A DNA stretch of 64,000 nucleotides from Lactobacillus sp. ESL0701 (GCF_029433445.1 NZ_JAQTIC010000005.1:1-64000); one strand, 5' to 3'; positions 38,221-47,008 are shown, counted from the first letter of the stretch. Program-made: numbers and translations. The notes: a model not told the origin generated them from the letters alone.

Positions 38221-38857
38221 TGACTACATTTTGGAAGTAGAAGAAAATTTGTCATCCTTGCCTCTTGGAGATCGCAAGGATGTGTTGGAATTTTACCGTG
38301 AATTCTTGTTAGATGGTGATTTTCAAAATCGGGCTGCAATTGAAAAAGAATTAGGCACACCACAACAATTGGCACGTAAAATTGTGGCTGATTACGTAAT
38401 TAACGATCAACCTGAGACTGGGACAACTGCTGCGACTGAAGATACGGCATCTTCTTCGCAGAGCTTGCACACAATTTGGCGCATTTTTGTTGGTATTTGT
38501 GCGATTCCAACGGGAATAATTATCGGAATTACATTAACGGCAATTTTTCTTGGATTATTCTGTGCCTTCATTGGGATTCTGCTTGGTTTCATCGGTTTGG
38601 CTTTAGGTCTTTTGGTCGGCGGTGTGGTCGGAATTGTTATTGGTTTGAACTTACTATTTGTGAGTTCTTGGGCTGCAGGCTGCTTTTATTTAGGTGCCGG
38701 TCTAATAATTCTTAGTATTTGCCTGTTTATCGTCCCAGCGATTATCCAAACTGTCCGTTTTTTAGCTGCTAAATGCGCACAATTTGCACGCTTTTTGGGC
38801 AAAAAAATCTTTAAAAAACGTTACTATCAAACTAAAACTGATAAGGAGGTTAAATGA
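38204..38857 (+). CDS. HAAS/DUF1700-domain membrane protein
   Basis: A 217-residue protein. Residues 1-70 form the helical HAAS (DUF1700) domain (DYILEVEENLSSLPLGDRKDV and the GTPQQLARKIVADY block). The rest is three to four hydrophobic, glycine-rich membrane segments (about 90-180) followed by a basic tail. Such proteins pair with PadR regulators and are thought to act as their membrane partners. Both ends overlap the neighbouring genes, so the three are one translationally coupled operon. The molecular role is not established. Confidence 0.85.
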   Translation: MEQIINDYILEVEENLSSLPLGDRKDVLEFYREFLLDGDFQNRAAIEKELGTPQQLARKIVADYVINDQPETGTTAATEDTASSSQSLHTIWRIFVGICAIPTGIIIGITLTAIFLGLFCAFIGILLGFIGLALGLLVGGVVGIVIGLNLLFVSSWAAGCFYLGAGLIILSICLFIVPAIIQTVRFLAAKCAQFARFLGKKIFKKRYYQTKTDKEVK

Positions 38858-39885
38858 TGAAACGATTTTATAAAATAGGAGCTGCAGCGTTAATAATTGG
38901 GTTGATTTTAACGATTGCCGGTTATATTAATGGTGGTTTGCAGCCAGTCGTGGGGACAGACTTAACCAACTTTCAGGTGCTTGATGCCAAAACCTTTTCA
39001 CATGAACGGACTTTACCTTACAAGAAATTTAGTCAGGTTGAATTGAATACTGGTGAAGTCGATTATCGGATTCATCGCGGCAATAAGTATCAAATTAAGG
39101 TGATTGATACTAAAGAACATTCGCTTATAGTTAGCAAAGTAAAAGACAAAATAGTAATAGGTCAACGTCATCAAACCTATCCAATTACTATTGATTGGAA
39201 GTTTTATAAACAACATCCGGAAGTTGAAATTACGGTACCGTCTAAGACAGCCTTAACTAAGATTGAGGATAATAATACGCAAGGAAGTTTAAAAGTAGCG
39301 GATTTAAATTTGCAAAAATTAGTAGTCGGTATTGCTGATTACAATGAACAAGATGACTTACAGCTGCATAATTTGCAGGTAAAACAAGCGCAAATTAGTA
39401 CTAATATGTCTGATATGGATATTGATAATTGTACTTTTGATAAGAGTAATATTAGTTCGGGTTCCGGTTTGTTGGAAATAAATAAGTTAGTTGCAAAAAA
39501 GCAAATGATAATTCATGCAATTGGTGGCTTTGAAGCTTATTCATCAGAATTTCATCATGGTAAAATTTATGCTAAGGAAGGCGATGTTACTATAAATAAT
39601 AGTCAGCTTGACACAACAAAATTTTCTATCAAAGATGGAGGTTTGCATATGTCTCGTGATAAATTTATTGGTAAAAATAATCTTAAACAGAGTTCATTAA
39701 TGATAAAACACAGTCCAACAAATGTTAACTATGACCTGGTTGCGCCAAGAGAAGGATGGATTACTTTCCGTGGTAAGAGAATTCAGCGTAATTTTGCTAA
39801 TTACACTAGTTTTACTAAGAAAGTAGCTAAGCCAGTAGGAACAATTAAAGCTGAATCTAGCGATGAGAGTATCATTATTAAATAG
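38854..39885 (+). CDS. DUF4097-type beta-helix membrane-anchored protein
   Basis: A 343-residue protein with one N-terminal membrane helix (residues 8-26) and a long repetitive beta-strand region. Runs such as GSLKVADLNLQKLVVG, DDLQLHNLQVKQAQIST and SDMDIDNCTFDKSNIS look like the DUF4097 (LiaG-like/adhesin-like) fold exposed outside the membrane. The ATG overlaps the HAAS gene stop (ATGA), with AAGGAGG upstream. A second in-frame ATG follows at once, so either may be used. It is the last gene of the PadR operon and is closed by a hairpin terminator. Role in envelope homeostasis is inferred. Confidence 0.8.
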   Translation: MMKRFYKIGAAALIIGLILTIAGYINGGLQPVVGTDLTNFQVLDAKTFSHERTLPYKKFSQVELNTGEVDYRIHRGNKYQIKVIDTKEHSLIVSKVKDKIVIGQRHQTYPITIDWKFYKQHPEVEITVPSKTALTKIEDNNTQGSLKVADLNLQKLVVGIADYNEQDDLQLHNLQVKQAQISTNMSDMDIDNCTFDKSNISSGSGLLEINKLVAKKQMIIHAIGGFEAYSSEFHHGKIYAKEGDVTINNSQLDTTKFSIKDGGLHMSRDKFIGKNNLKQSSLMIKHSPTNVNYDLVAPREGWITFRGKRIQRNFANYTSFTKKVAKPVGTIKAESSDESIIIK

Positions 39886-39888
39886 TAA

Positions 39889-39922
39889 AAAAGGCTAAAA
39901 ACTTGATGTTTTTAGCCTTTTT
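39889..39922. terminator. Bidirectional terminator after the PadR operon
   Basis: AAAAGGCTAAAAAC pairs exactly with GTTTTTAGCCTTTT around TTGAT. It is shared with the convergent permease gene. Confidence 0.92.
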
Positions 39923-39924
39923 AT

Positions 39925-41226
39925 TTAATTTTGTTTTTTCTCTACCCACAGATACACTGGCCAGCCAGTTAAAGTTAACAAAATACCAATAACTGCCAAA
40001 ACAGGCTGAGTTAAGGTAGTGTTAATCACAATAAACAAGGCGCCAATGATGGCAAGGATTGGCGGCCAGGGAAATAGGGGAACCTTGTATGGTCTCATTA
40101 ATTCTGGCTGTTTTTGACGCAGGATAAAGACACCAACAAATAATAGAATTGAAAAAATCCACGAAACATAAACTAGCATGTCAGTTAAGCTGTCAAAGGT
40201 GCCAGAAAAAATCATGATGGCCGCAATTGCACATTCAAAAAGCATGCTATTAGTCGGAACGATGGTTTTACGGTTTAACTTAGCAAAAAAGCCCGCGGCC
40301 GGTAATTTATTTTGCTTACCTAAGATGTAAGGCATTCTGGAACCGACCATGAGGTGACCGTTAATTGAACCAAAGACGGATACTAAGATGCCAATACTGA
40401 TAATTAACCCGCCTAAATTACCAAATAATCTTTGAGCAGTAAGTAGTGCAGCTCCCTGATTACCCACAATTTTAGACCACGGAGTAATTCTAAGGTAGCT
40501 CCAATTAAGTAGGGTATAAATGATAGTGACACCAAATACCCCCCAAGTAATCGCCCGGGACAAAGTCTTGGCTGGATTTTTAATTTCACCAGCTAAATTT
40601 CCAATACTGAGCCAGCCGTCATAAGCAAAAAGGACGGCCAGCAGAGCTTGACCAAAGGCGGTGCTGCTAGCGGCGTTAAAGTGAGGCAGTGATGCACCAG
40701 TTAATTGGTTATGGCTGCTACTAAAAATGGCAAAGATAATGATTGCGGCAATTGGCAGTAACTTGATAATTAACGCTAGCTTTTGAACTTCACTACTTAA
40801 TTTAGAGCCAAGCCAATTAACCAGTAGGACAACTGCCATAAGGACGAGTGCCACACCAGTAGTAGAGAAATTGCTAAAACTAGGAATTTGCTTTAATTGA
40901 GTTGCGAAGACAATTGCGAGGGCTGCGATATTAGCGGGATAATAAATGATAATTAGTGACCAGCCAAAGAGAAAGGCAATTTTCGGTCCGTAAATTTCTT
41001 GTAAGTATTTGACCGGTCCACCGTCTTCTGGGAAAATAGCGGCGAGTTCAGCAACACTTAGACCAGCCATCAGGGTAATAAAACCAGCTAGTGGCCAAAC
41101 AAGAATACTCAGCCAAGCATTGTGGGTTACTGCCGAAACACTAGCAATTTTGAAAAAGGCACCGCCGCCAATCATGGTGCCCATGACGGTGGCTAATGCG
41201 GCGAATAATGTGAGTTGTCTTTTCAT
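39925..41226 (-). CDS. APC-superfamily amino acid permease
   Basis: A 433-residue secondary transporter with about 12 membrane helices. The first helix carries the APC substrate motif GTMIGGGAFF (near residue 17), and FPEDGGPVKYLQEIYG near 66 is the second APC hallmark. The overall form is like the SteT/LAT serine-threonine exchanger group. The amino acid cannot be told from sequence. I use the ATG at 41226 with AAGGA seven bases upstream. It is a single gene, convergent with the PadR operon and divergent from rbsK. Confidence 0.87.
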   Translation of the reverse strand: MKRQLTLFAALATVMGTMIGGGAFFKIASVSAVTHNAWLSILVWPLAGFITLMAGLSVAELAAIFPEDGGPVKYLQEIYGPKIAFLFGWSLIIIYYPANIAALAIVFATQLKQIPSFSNFSTTGVALVLMAVVLLVNWLGSKLSSEVQKLALIIKLLPIAAIIIFAIFSSSHNQLTGASLPHFNAASSTAFGQALLAVLFAYDGWLSIGNLAGEIKNPAKTLSRAITWGVFGVTIIYTLLNWSYLRITPWSKIVGNQGAALLTAQRLFGNLGGLIISIGILVSVFGSINGHLMVGSRMPYILGKQNKLPAAGFFAKLNRKTIVPTNSMLFECAIAAIMIFSGTFDSLTDMLVYVSWIFSILLFVGVFILRQKQPELMRPYKVPLFPWPPILAIIGALFIVINTTLTQPVLAVIGILLTLTGWPVYLWVEKKQN

Positions 41227-41332
41227 AATCAAATCCTTACTAAATTAAAATAACTTCAACATTATAGGTTAAACTAACGCAAAAAACTAAGATTGTGGTT
41301 CATGAACATGGTTACAAATTTATTTAGCACGT

Positions 41333-41360
41333 TTGAAAGCAATTACAAGTATGCTATTAT
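41333..41360 (+). promoter_or_regulatory. rbsK promoter with overlapping cre-like site
   Basis: TTGAAA (41333-41338), 16-bp spacer, TATTAT (41355-41360). TGAAAGCAATTACA (41334-41347) fits the cre consensus except for the central CG, read as CA. Catabolite control of ribose genes would be expected. Confidence 0.55.
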
Positions 41361-41415
41361 TTTGAAGGAGGCTAATTAGCCAAAGAGACTTTGGCAGTTT
41401 ATAGAGGAGAGAAAG

Positions 41416-42330
41416 ATGAATAAGGTTACAGTTATCGGCAGTATTAACCTTGATACCAACTTGCGAGTTGCGCGGATGGTTAAGCCGGGGGAAACAATCC
41501 ATGCAAAAGAACACTATTCTGCTGCTGGCGGTAAGGGTGCCAATCAAGCAGTTGCGGCAGCGCGGTCTGGCTGCATGACGCGGTTTATTGGGGCTGTTGG
41601 TGATGATGCACCGGGAACAGAAATGCTGGACTTGCTTAAAGAAGAAGGAATTGATGTTTCAGGAATTGCGACAATTGAGAATGAATCAACGGGTCAAGCC
41701 TTTATTTCAGTTGACGATGAAGGGCAAAATTCAATTACGATTTATGCTGGTGCCAATTATGCTTTTGGTGCTGACGAGATTGCGCAAAAGAGTGCATTGA
41801 TTACAGACAGTGATTTTGTGATTGCTCAATTTGAAACGCCAATTGCGGCAACGATTAAGGGTTTTGAAATTGCTCGCGCTCGCGGAATTAAAACCATTTT
41901 AAATCCAGCACCAGCAATGACTGAAATCCCAAGGGGACTACTCCAATTGACTGACATGATTGCACCAAATGAAACTGAAGCGGAAACAATTACTGGGGTG
42001 CACGTTGTTGATGAAACTAGCGCCAAACAGGCTGCTGCCAAATTACATGATCTTGGTGTAGCTGCAGTAATTATTACGATTGGTTCCAAGGGTGCCTTTT
42101 ATGACTTTAATGGTCAAAGTGAGTTGGTTCCTGCCTTTAAGGTTAAAGCTGTTGATACGACTGCTGCCGGTGATACCTTCATCGGTGCGATGTCGAGTTT
42201 GTTAAAGCCAGACTTTTCTAATCTGGATGAGGCAATTAGGTTTGCTAACAAGGCATCATCATTAACGGTGCAGCGTTATGGTGCCCAGCCATCAATTCCG
42301 TACAAGAAGGAAATCGATCAAGTTAAGTAA
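41416..42330 (+). CDS. rbsK: Ribokinase
   Basis: A 304-residue PfkB-family kinase phosphorylating D-ribose to ribose-5-phosphate. The N-terminal motif GGKGANQAVAAARSG (near residue 38) and the C-terminal anion-hole motif DTTAAGDTFIGA with its catalytic Asp (near 252-257) are both clear. The NPAPA block near 175 is typical of ribokinases. GAGGAGAGAAAG precedes the ATG. It heads an rbsK-rbsD-rbsU-type operon, with the product feeding the pentose phosphate pathway and Prs. No rbsR regulator gene is next to it. Confidence 0.95.
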   Translation: MNKVTVIGSINLDTNLRVARMVKPGETIHAKEHYSAAGGKGANQAVAAARSGCMTRFIGAVGDDAPGTEMLDLLKEEGIDVSGIATIENESTGQAFISVDDEGQNSITIYAGANYAFGADEIAQKSALITDSDFVIAQFETPIAATIKGFEIARARGIKTILNPAPAMTEIPRGLLQLTDMIAPNETEAETITGVHVVDETSAKQAAAKLHDLGVAAVIITIGSKGAFYDFNGQSELVPAFKVKAVDTTAAGDTFIGAMSSLLKPDFSNLDEAIRFANKASSLTVQRYGAQPSIPYKKEIDQVK

Positions 42331-42357
42331 CTCTTACATAATAGAAAGTGGATTGAA

Positions 42358-42753
42358 ATGAAAAAGACAAAAGTAATTAACTCAGATTTATCGCGTGTGA
42401 TTGCTACCATGGGGCATTTTGATAAGTTGGCAATTGGTGATGCCGGCACGCCAGTTCCCAAAGATACTGAAAAGATTGACTTGGCTGTCACTAATGGGAT
42501 TCCCAGTTTCATGGACGTGCTCAACAATGTTCTTGAAGAATTGGGCATCCAACGGATTTTTCTGGCTAGTGAAATTAAAACAGAAAATCCTGAAATGCTA
42601 GCACAAATCAAGAAGCGTCTGCCTGATACGCCGCTTGAATTTATTACGCATGAGGAATTAAAAGAAAGCTTGAAGGATTGCAAGGCTTTTGTCAGAACTG
42701 GTGAAATGACGCCATTTGCTAATATTTTACTTGAAAGTAACGTTGTCTTTTAA
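42358..42753 (+). CDS. rbsD: D-ribose pyranase
   Basis: A 131-residue RbsD mutarotase converting the pyranose to the furanose form of ribose so that RbsK can use it. The catalytic His is in [20 protein letters not shown] (near residue 20), a family hallmark, and the C-terminal [19 protein letters not shown] contains the conserved Asn and Glu. It starts 27 bp after rbsK with GAAAGTGGA upstream and is followed after 15 bp by the ribose transporter. Length is normal. Confidence 0.96.
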   Translation: MKKTKVINSDLSRVIATMGHFDKLAIGDAGTPVPKDTEKIDLAVTNGIPSFMDVLNNVLEELGIQRIFLASEIKTENPEMLAQIKKRLPDTPLEFITHEELKESLKDCKAFVRTGEMTPFANILLESNVVF

Positions 42754-42768
42754 CGCTAGGAGAAAAAA

Positions 42769-43656
42769 TTGAATACTACTGCATTATTAGTTGGTCTTGG
42801 TCCACTCCTTGGCTGGGGATTGTTCCCGACAATTGCATCTAAAATCGGCGGCAAACCTGCTAACCAAATTCTAGGTACTACTCTTGGAACCTTTATCTTC
42901 GGCTTGGTCTATGCAATTGCTGGTGGGTACGCGTTACCGACTGGAACAGCGCTCTTATTGTCAATTATTTCTGGAATTGGCTGGGCAAGCGCGCAGATTG
43001 TGACCTTTATGTCCTTTGGCTTAGTCGGCTCTTCACGGGCGATGCCGATTACGACGGCCTTCCAATTGTTAGGTGCTTCATTATGGGGTGTAATTGCCCT
43101 GGGCGACTGGCCGGGCATCCCCGCCAAGATAGTGGGAGCAATTGCCTTAGTAGCGATCATTCTTGGCGCCTACATGACGGTTTGGTCAGAAAAGAAAACC
43201 GCGCAAAAATCTAGCCTGCTTAAAAAGGCAACGATTTGGCTGCTATTTGGTGAGATTGGTTATTGGGCATATTCTGCTGCACCACAAGCTGCACATGTTG
43301 ATGGGCAACATGCCTTTTTGCCGCAAGCGATTGGAATGTTATTAACCGGGGTTGTATATGGCATCTATGTTGCAATTAAAGATAAACAAGAAAATCCTTT
43401 TACAGAACTGGTTTCTTACAAGCAGATTTTTGCGGGGTTCTTCTTTGCTTTTGCGGCTTTAACCTATTTGATTTCAGCCCAACCTAATATGAACGGTTTG
43501 GCGACGGGTTTTGTTTTATCACAGACTTCGGTTATTTTGGCGACCTTAACTGGTATCTGGTTCTTAGGTCAGAAAAAAACTAAAAAGGAAATGCTGGTGA
43601 CGGTTACCGGTTTAATTATTATTCTGGTTGCTGCCGCCGTAACAGAACTTGTTTAA
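42769..43656 (+). CDS. rbsU: Ribose uptake protein RbsU (GRP family)
   Basis: A 295-residue membrane protein with ten predicted helices, of the glucose/ribose porter (GRP) family within the drug/metabolite transporter superfamily. Motifs include LVGLGPLLGWGLFPTIASKIGG at the start and QPNMNGLATGFVLSQTSVI near 240. It begins with TTG (42769) after AGGAG. In lactobacilli RbsU replaces the ABC ribose importer, and the fusion-free order rbsK-rbsD-rbsU supports ribose as substrate. A terminator follows. Confidence 0.88.
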   Translation: MNTTALLVGLGPLLGWGLFPTIASKIGGKPANQILGTTLGTFIFGLVYAIAGGYALPTGTALLLSIISGIGWASAQIVTFMSFGLVGSSRAMPITTAFQLLGASLWGVIALGDWPGIPAKIVGAIALVAIILGAYMTVWSEKKTAQKSSLLKKATIWLLFGEIGYWAYSAAPQAAHVDGQHAFLPQAIGMLLTGVVYGIYVAIKDKQENPFTELVSYKQIFAGFFFAFAALTYLISAQPNMNGLATGFVLSQTSVILATLTGIWFLGQKKTKKEMLVTVTGLIIILVAAAVTELV

Positions 43657-43692
43657 CTAAATAAATAAGAATAAATTCATATTTGTTAAAAT

Positions 43693-43731
43693 TAAAGCCA
43701 TAACTCTTAGAGAGCTGTGGCTTTTTTGTTA
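43693..43731 (+). terminator. Terminator after rbsU
   Basis: AAAGCCA-AACTCT pairs with AGAG-TGGCTTT and is followed by six T. Confidence 0.85.
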
Positions 43732-43767
43732 TAGCGTAAGGATATAAGATTAAGTAAGACTAAACAA

Positions 43768-43796
43768 TTGACAAAAAGTAAGTAAAAGTCTAGCAT
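43768..43796 (+). promoter_or_regulatory. Promoter of the leader-peptide/amino acid ABC operon
   Basis: Consensus TTGACA (43768-43773), 17-bp spacer, TAGCAT (43791-43796). It predicts a transcript starting near 43803 that contains the small leader ORF and both hairpins. Confidence 0.7.
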
Positions 43797-43838
43797 ATAA
43801 GATGCTTACAGATAATAAGTAAGAAAGGAATTAACATC

Positions 43839-43922
43839 ATGCAAAAATTACAAAACTGTCTCACTGGATGTTCAACTAAAATCAATGGTCACAGTCTGTT
43901 TTTGCAGTTAATTTCGCTTTAA
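43839..43922 (+). CDS. Candidate 27-residue leader peptide
   Basis: A small ORF with a good ribosome site (AAAGGA nine bases upstream). The peptide starts MQKLQNCLTGCSTK and ends FLQLISL. It has three Gln and two Cys in 27 residues. It lies between a consensus promoter and a terminator hairpin whose 5' arm (CTGCGAA, 43944-43950) can pair with TTTGCAG (43901-43907) inside the ORF. That gives a plausible antiterminator controlled by ribosome position. It precedes an amino acid ABC operon, so control by Gln- or Cys-charged tRNA is possible. This is unproven; it may simply be a small free peptide. Confidence 0.5.
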   Translation: MQKLQNCLTGCSTKINGHSLFLQLISL

Positions 43923-43943
43923 TAATCGTTAATAGTTGGAAAG

Positions 43944-43973
43944 CTGCGAATTTAAATGTATTCGCAGTTTTTT
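43944..43973 (+). terminator. Leader terminator 1
   Basis: CTGCGAAT (43944-43951) pairs exactly with ATTCGCAG (43960-43967), followed by six T. Confidence 0.85.
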
Positions 43974-43977
43974 AATG

Positions 43978-44016
43978 AGGACCTGTTAATTTGCGTAATT
44001 GACAGGTCCTTTTTTG
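43978..44016 (+). terminator. Leader terminator 2
   Basis: AGGACCTGT-AATT pairs with AATT-ACAGGTCCT and is followed by six T, ending about 20 bp before the first permease start. Confidence 0.9.
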
Positions 44017-44037
44017 TTAAGAAGTGAGGGGGAAGAA

Positions 44038-44697
44038 ATGAGCTGGCAGATTATCTCTCAGAGTTTACCGGTTTTTGGTAAAGCTTTTGAGTTAACTCTT
44101 TGGCTGTCACTAGTCGGGATTGTGGGCTCAATTATTGTCGGTATAATTAGCAGTTTAATGCAATATTTTAAGGTACCGGTGCTGTGTCAAATTTTCACAG
44201 CTTATGTCGAAGTGGCACGTAACACGCCACTGTTAATTCAATTATTTTTCTTATATTATGCGTTTCCTGTTTTAGGCTTGAAAATGTCAGCAGAAACTTG
44301 TGGCATTATCGGTTTAATTTTCTTGGGTGGAGCTTATATGGCAGAAGGCTTTACCGGTGGCTTTACAGGAGTCAATGCTAATCAAATTGATAATGGTAAG
44401 GCACTAGGAATGAGTAAGTTGCAGTTAGCCCGCTATGTTGTTTTCCCGCAAGGCTTTGCACTCAGTATGCCAGCTTTGACCGCGAACATTATCTTTTTAA
44501 TTAAGGAAACTTCGATCTTCTCGGTAATTGCAATTCCAGAATTAACTAATACAGCACTAGATTTAATCGGGATGTATTATCGTTCTAATGAATACTTGTT
44601 AGTGCTAGTTATGGCTTATGCAGTTATTTTGATTCCAGTTATCTTGATACTCAATTATTTGGAAAGGAGAGTTCGTTATGGCACATTCGGCAATTAA
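44038..44697 (+). CDS. Polar amino acid ABC transporter permease 1
   Basis: A 219-residue HisM/GlnP-type permease with about five membrane helices. The EAA-loop signature is NQIDNGKALGMSKLQLARYVVFPQ (near residues 116-140, ATPase contact), and VARNTPLLIQLFFLYY (near 60) is typical of glutamine/glutamate importers. I start at ATG 44038 with GAGGGGG upstream, because the longer frame begins inside the second terminator. It overlaps the next permease by 20 bp. By pairing it forms a heterodimeric channel with that protein. The substrate is inferred as a polar amino acid. Confidence 0.88.
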   Translation: MSWQIISQSLPVFGKAFELTLWLSLVGIVGSIIVGIISSLMQYFKVPVLCQIFTAYVEVARNTPLLIQLFFLYYAFPVLGLKMSAETCGIIGLIFLGGAYMAEGFTGGFTGVNANQIDNGKALGMSKLQLARYVVFPQGFALSMPALTANIIFLIKETSIFSVIAIPELTNTALDLIGMYYRSNEYLLVLVMAYAVILIPVILILNYLERRVRYGTFGN

Positions 44698-45349
44698 TGT
44701 TTTCTTAGCTGGGGACAATTTTGCTCGGATTATGCAAGGGTTGTGGACTTCGGTCTGGATTGCGGCCGTTAGCTTAGTACTGGGTTTAATCTTAGGAACT
44801 ATTTTTGGTGTTTTAAGAACCTTGCCTAATAAAATTGTCCGCTTTGTTTTACGACTCTACCTTGAATTCTTCCGAATTATGCCAACAATTGTCTTGCTGT
44901 ATTTAGTCTATTACATCCTGCCAAGGCAGCTGCATATCAACTGGTCGGCGAGCTGGATGGCCGTTTTGGCATTTGCCTTATGGGTCGCCGCGGAATTTAG
45001 TGATATTGTGCGTGGAGCAATTGAGTCGGTGCCATTATCGCAGAAAGAATCGGGTTTGGCATTAGGGTTAAGTCGTCTGCAATTATTCCGCTATGTCTTG
45101 TTGCCACAGGCAGTCAAACTGGAATTGCCGGCAACGATTAATTTGGCAACGCGGGTAATTAAGACGACTTCACTATTGATGACAATTAGTATTATTGATG
45201 TGATTGCCGTTGGTCAGCAGATTATTGAAGCCAATAACCAGCAATATCCAAATGCTGTCTTTTGGATTTATGGCTTGATTTTTATTTTATATTTTGTAAT
45301 TGATTATCCGTTATCAGTTTGGGCTAAGCGCTTAGCTGCGAAAAAGTAG
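44678..45349 (+). CDS. Polar amino acid ABC transporter permease 2
   Basis: A 223-residue HisM/GlnP-type permease, partner of the preceding gene. It shows YLEFFRIMPTIVLLYLVYY near residue 65 and the EAA loop SQKESGLALGLSRLQLFRYVLLPQ near 125-148. The ATG lies inside the end of permease 1 (AAAGGAGAG upstream), so the two are made together. It is followed after 9 bp by the ATPase gene. Membrane segments fit a five-helix topology. Confidence 0.88.
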   Translation: MAHSAINVFLAGDNFARIMQGLWTSVWIAAVSLVLGLILGTIFGVLRTLPNKIVRFVLRLYLEFFRIMPTIVLLYLVYYILPRQLHINWSASWMAVLAFALWVAAEFSDIVRGAIESVPLSQKESGLALGLSRLQLFRYVLLPQAVKLELPATINLATRVIKTTSLLMTISIIDVIAVGQQIIEANNQQYPNAVFWIYGLIFILYFVIDYPLSVWAKRLAAKK

Positions 45350-45358
45350 GTGAAATAA

Positions 45359-46099
45359 ATGGCAAAAGAAATTTTACGAGTTGAACATTTAAATAAGTTT
45401 TATGGCGACCGTCAGGTATTGCATGACATCAACTTTAAACTAGAAGAAGGCGAAGTGTTAACCTTGCTTGGACCATCGGGATCAGGCAAGAGTACCTTGC
45501 TCAGGTGTCTTAATGGACTTGAACAATTCAATGAAGGTGCGATTTATTTTAAGGGACAAAAGATCACTCCGACTGATCAGAATTGGCAAGAGTTACGCCA
45601 AAAAATCGGCATGGTCTTTCAGAGCTATGATTTATTCCCTAATTTAACAGTAATGGAAAATATTTTATTGGCGCCAACCAAGGTGCAAAAGCGTCCAGCA
45701 GCAGAAGTTAAGGACGAAGCATTGAAGCTGCTAGATCGCGTTGGGTTAGTTAAGTACGTTGACGCCTATCCGCGAGAATTGTCTGGTGGGCAGAAGCAGC
45801 GGATTGCAATTGTCCGGGCTTTGGCAATGCATCCAGAAGTGATGCTCTTTGATGAGGTGACAGCTTCACTTGATCCGGAAATGGTGCGTGGTATTTTACA
45901 AATCATGACGACTTTGGCGAAAAAGGACCACATGACGATGATTATCGTGACGCACGAAATGAACTTTGCCGCGCAAATTGCGGATCAGGTCTTGTTTTTA
46001 GAAGACGGTAAGATTATTGAAAACACGCCAGGAGAGCAGTTCTTTACTAAACCACGGACTGACCGGGCGCAAGAATTTTTAACAAGTATGGATTTTTAA
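45359..46099 (+). CDS. Polar amino acid ABC transporter ATP-binding protein
   Basis: A 246-residue ATPase of the GlnQ/HisP group. Walker A GPSGSGKST is near residues 39-47, the signature LSGGQKQR near 141-148, Walker B VMLFDEVTASLDPE near 161-174 and the switch His in VTHEM near 199. Note Val in place of Pro after the catalytic Glu (FDEVT), which is normal in some GlnQ proteins. It drives uptake through the two upstream permeases. AGGTG lies before the ATG. Confidence 0.93.
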   Translation: MAKEILRVEHLNKFYGDRQVLHDINFKLEEGEVLTLLGPSGSGKSTLLRCLNGLEQFNEGAIYFKGQKITPTDQNWQELRQKIGMVFQSYDLFPNLTVMENILLAPTKVQKRPAAEVKDEALKLLDRVGLVKYVDAYPRELSGGQKQRIAIVRALAMHPEVMLFDEVTASLDPEMVRGILQIMTTLAKKDHMTMIIVTHEMNFAAQIADQVLFLEDGKIIENTPGEQFFTKPRTDRAQEFLTSMDF

Positions 46100-46108
46100 G
46101 GAGAAACA

Positions 46109-46954
46109 ATGAAGAAGAATAAGACAAGAAATACAATTATTGGTGTGGTGGTTGTTGCAATTATTGCAATTGCAGCTTTCTTTGGGATTAAATCATCAAG
46201 TAATCATTCGGCAAGTAATAATGATAGCAGTGTAACTGCCATCAAGAAGCGCGGCGTGTTGCGTGTAGCTGTCTTTGGCGATTTGCCGCCATATGGCTGG
46301 GTTAATTCCAGTGGTAAACGGGTAGGTTATGATGTACGTTTGGCACGGCAAATGGCTAAGGACATGGGGGTAAAGATTAGATTTATCCAAGTTAATGCCA
46401 ATAACCGGGTCGACACTTTAAATTCCAATAAGGCTGATTTAGTTTTGGCTAACTTCACGGTTACGCCGGAACGTAAGCAGGTTGTTGACTATGCTAAACC
46501 TTACATGAAGGTTTCTGTTGGGGTGATTTCACCTAAGAATGCGCCAATCACTAGGGCTAGTGAGTTGAATGGCAAGAGTTTAATTGTCACTAAGGGAACT
46601 ACCGCCGAAAATTACTTTACTAAGAAGAGCGGCATTAACTTATTGAAGTTTGATTCTAAGACCCAGCAATTTAATGCCATTAAGAATAAGCGAGCAGCAG
46701 CCTTAGCTGATGATAATTCTTACCTTTATGCCTGGGTTAAGAAGAACCCAAGCTACACTGTCGGTATTAAGAATATTGGGCCGAACCAATTCATTTCTCC
46801 AGCCGTTAAGAAGGGCAACAAGTCTTTGTTAACTTGGACTAACAAAGAAATTACCAAATTAAATGGACAAAAGTTCTTTGTTAATGATTATAATCAGGAA
46901 TTAAAGCCATACTTTGGCAGTGAAGTTAAGCCAAGTGACATTGTTTTAAATTAA
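46109..46954 (+). CDS. Amino acid ABC transporter substrate-binding protein
   Basis: A 281-residue SBP of the SBP_bac_3 fold. An N-terminal hydrophobic helix (residues 11-27) is followed by a Ser/Asn linker and the binding domain (KKRGVLRVAVFGDLPPYGWVN near 46, GYDVRLARQMAKDMGV near 73, ADLVLANFTVTPERKQVVDYAKPY near 110). There is no lipobox cysteine after the helix, unlike most Gram-positive SBPs, so it is probably held by an uncleaved helix. AAGGAG lies before the ATG. It is the last gene of the operon, and no clear terminator follows. Specificity is unknown. Confidence 0.9.
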   Translation: MKKNKTRNTIIGVVVVAIIAIAAFFGIKSSSNHSASNNDSSVTAIKKRGVLRVAVFGDLPPYGWVNSSGKRVGYDVRLARQMAKDMGVKIRFIQVNANNRVDTLNSNKADLVLANFTVTPERKQVVDYAKPYMKVSVGVISPKNAPITRASELNGKSLIVTKGTTAENYFTKKSGINLLKFDSKTQQFNAIKNKRAAALADDNSYLYAWVKKNPSYTVGIKNIGPNQFISPAVKKGNKSLLTWTNKEITKLNGQKFFVNDYNQELKPYFGSEVKPSDIVLN

Positions 46955-47008
46955 CCTGAATGCAAAAAAGATTAAGGCTTGAATTTTACTAACAAAAATG
47001 TTAGAGTA

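Noticed and set aside
43999-44037. N-terminal extension of permease 1
   Set aside because: It begins within the second leader terminator; ATG 44038 has a strong ribosome site.
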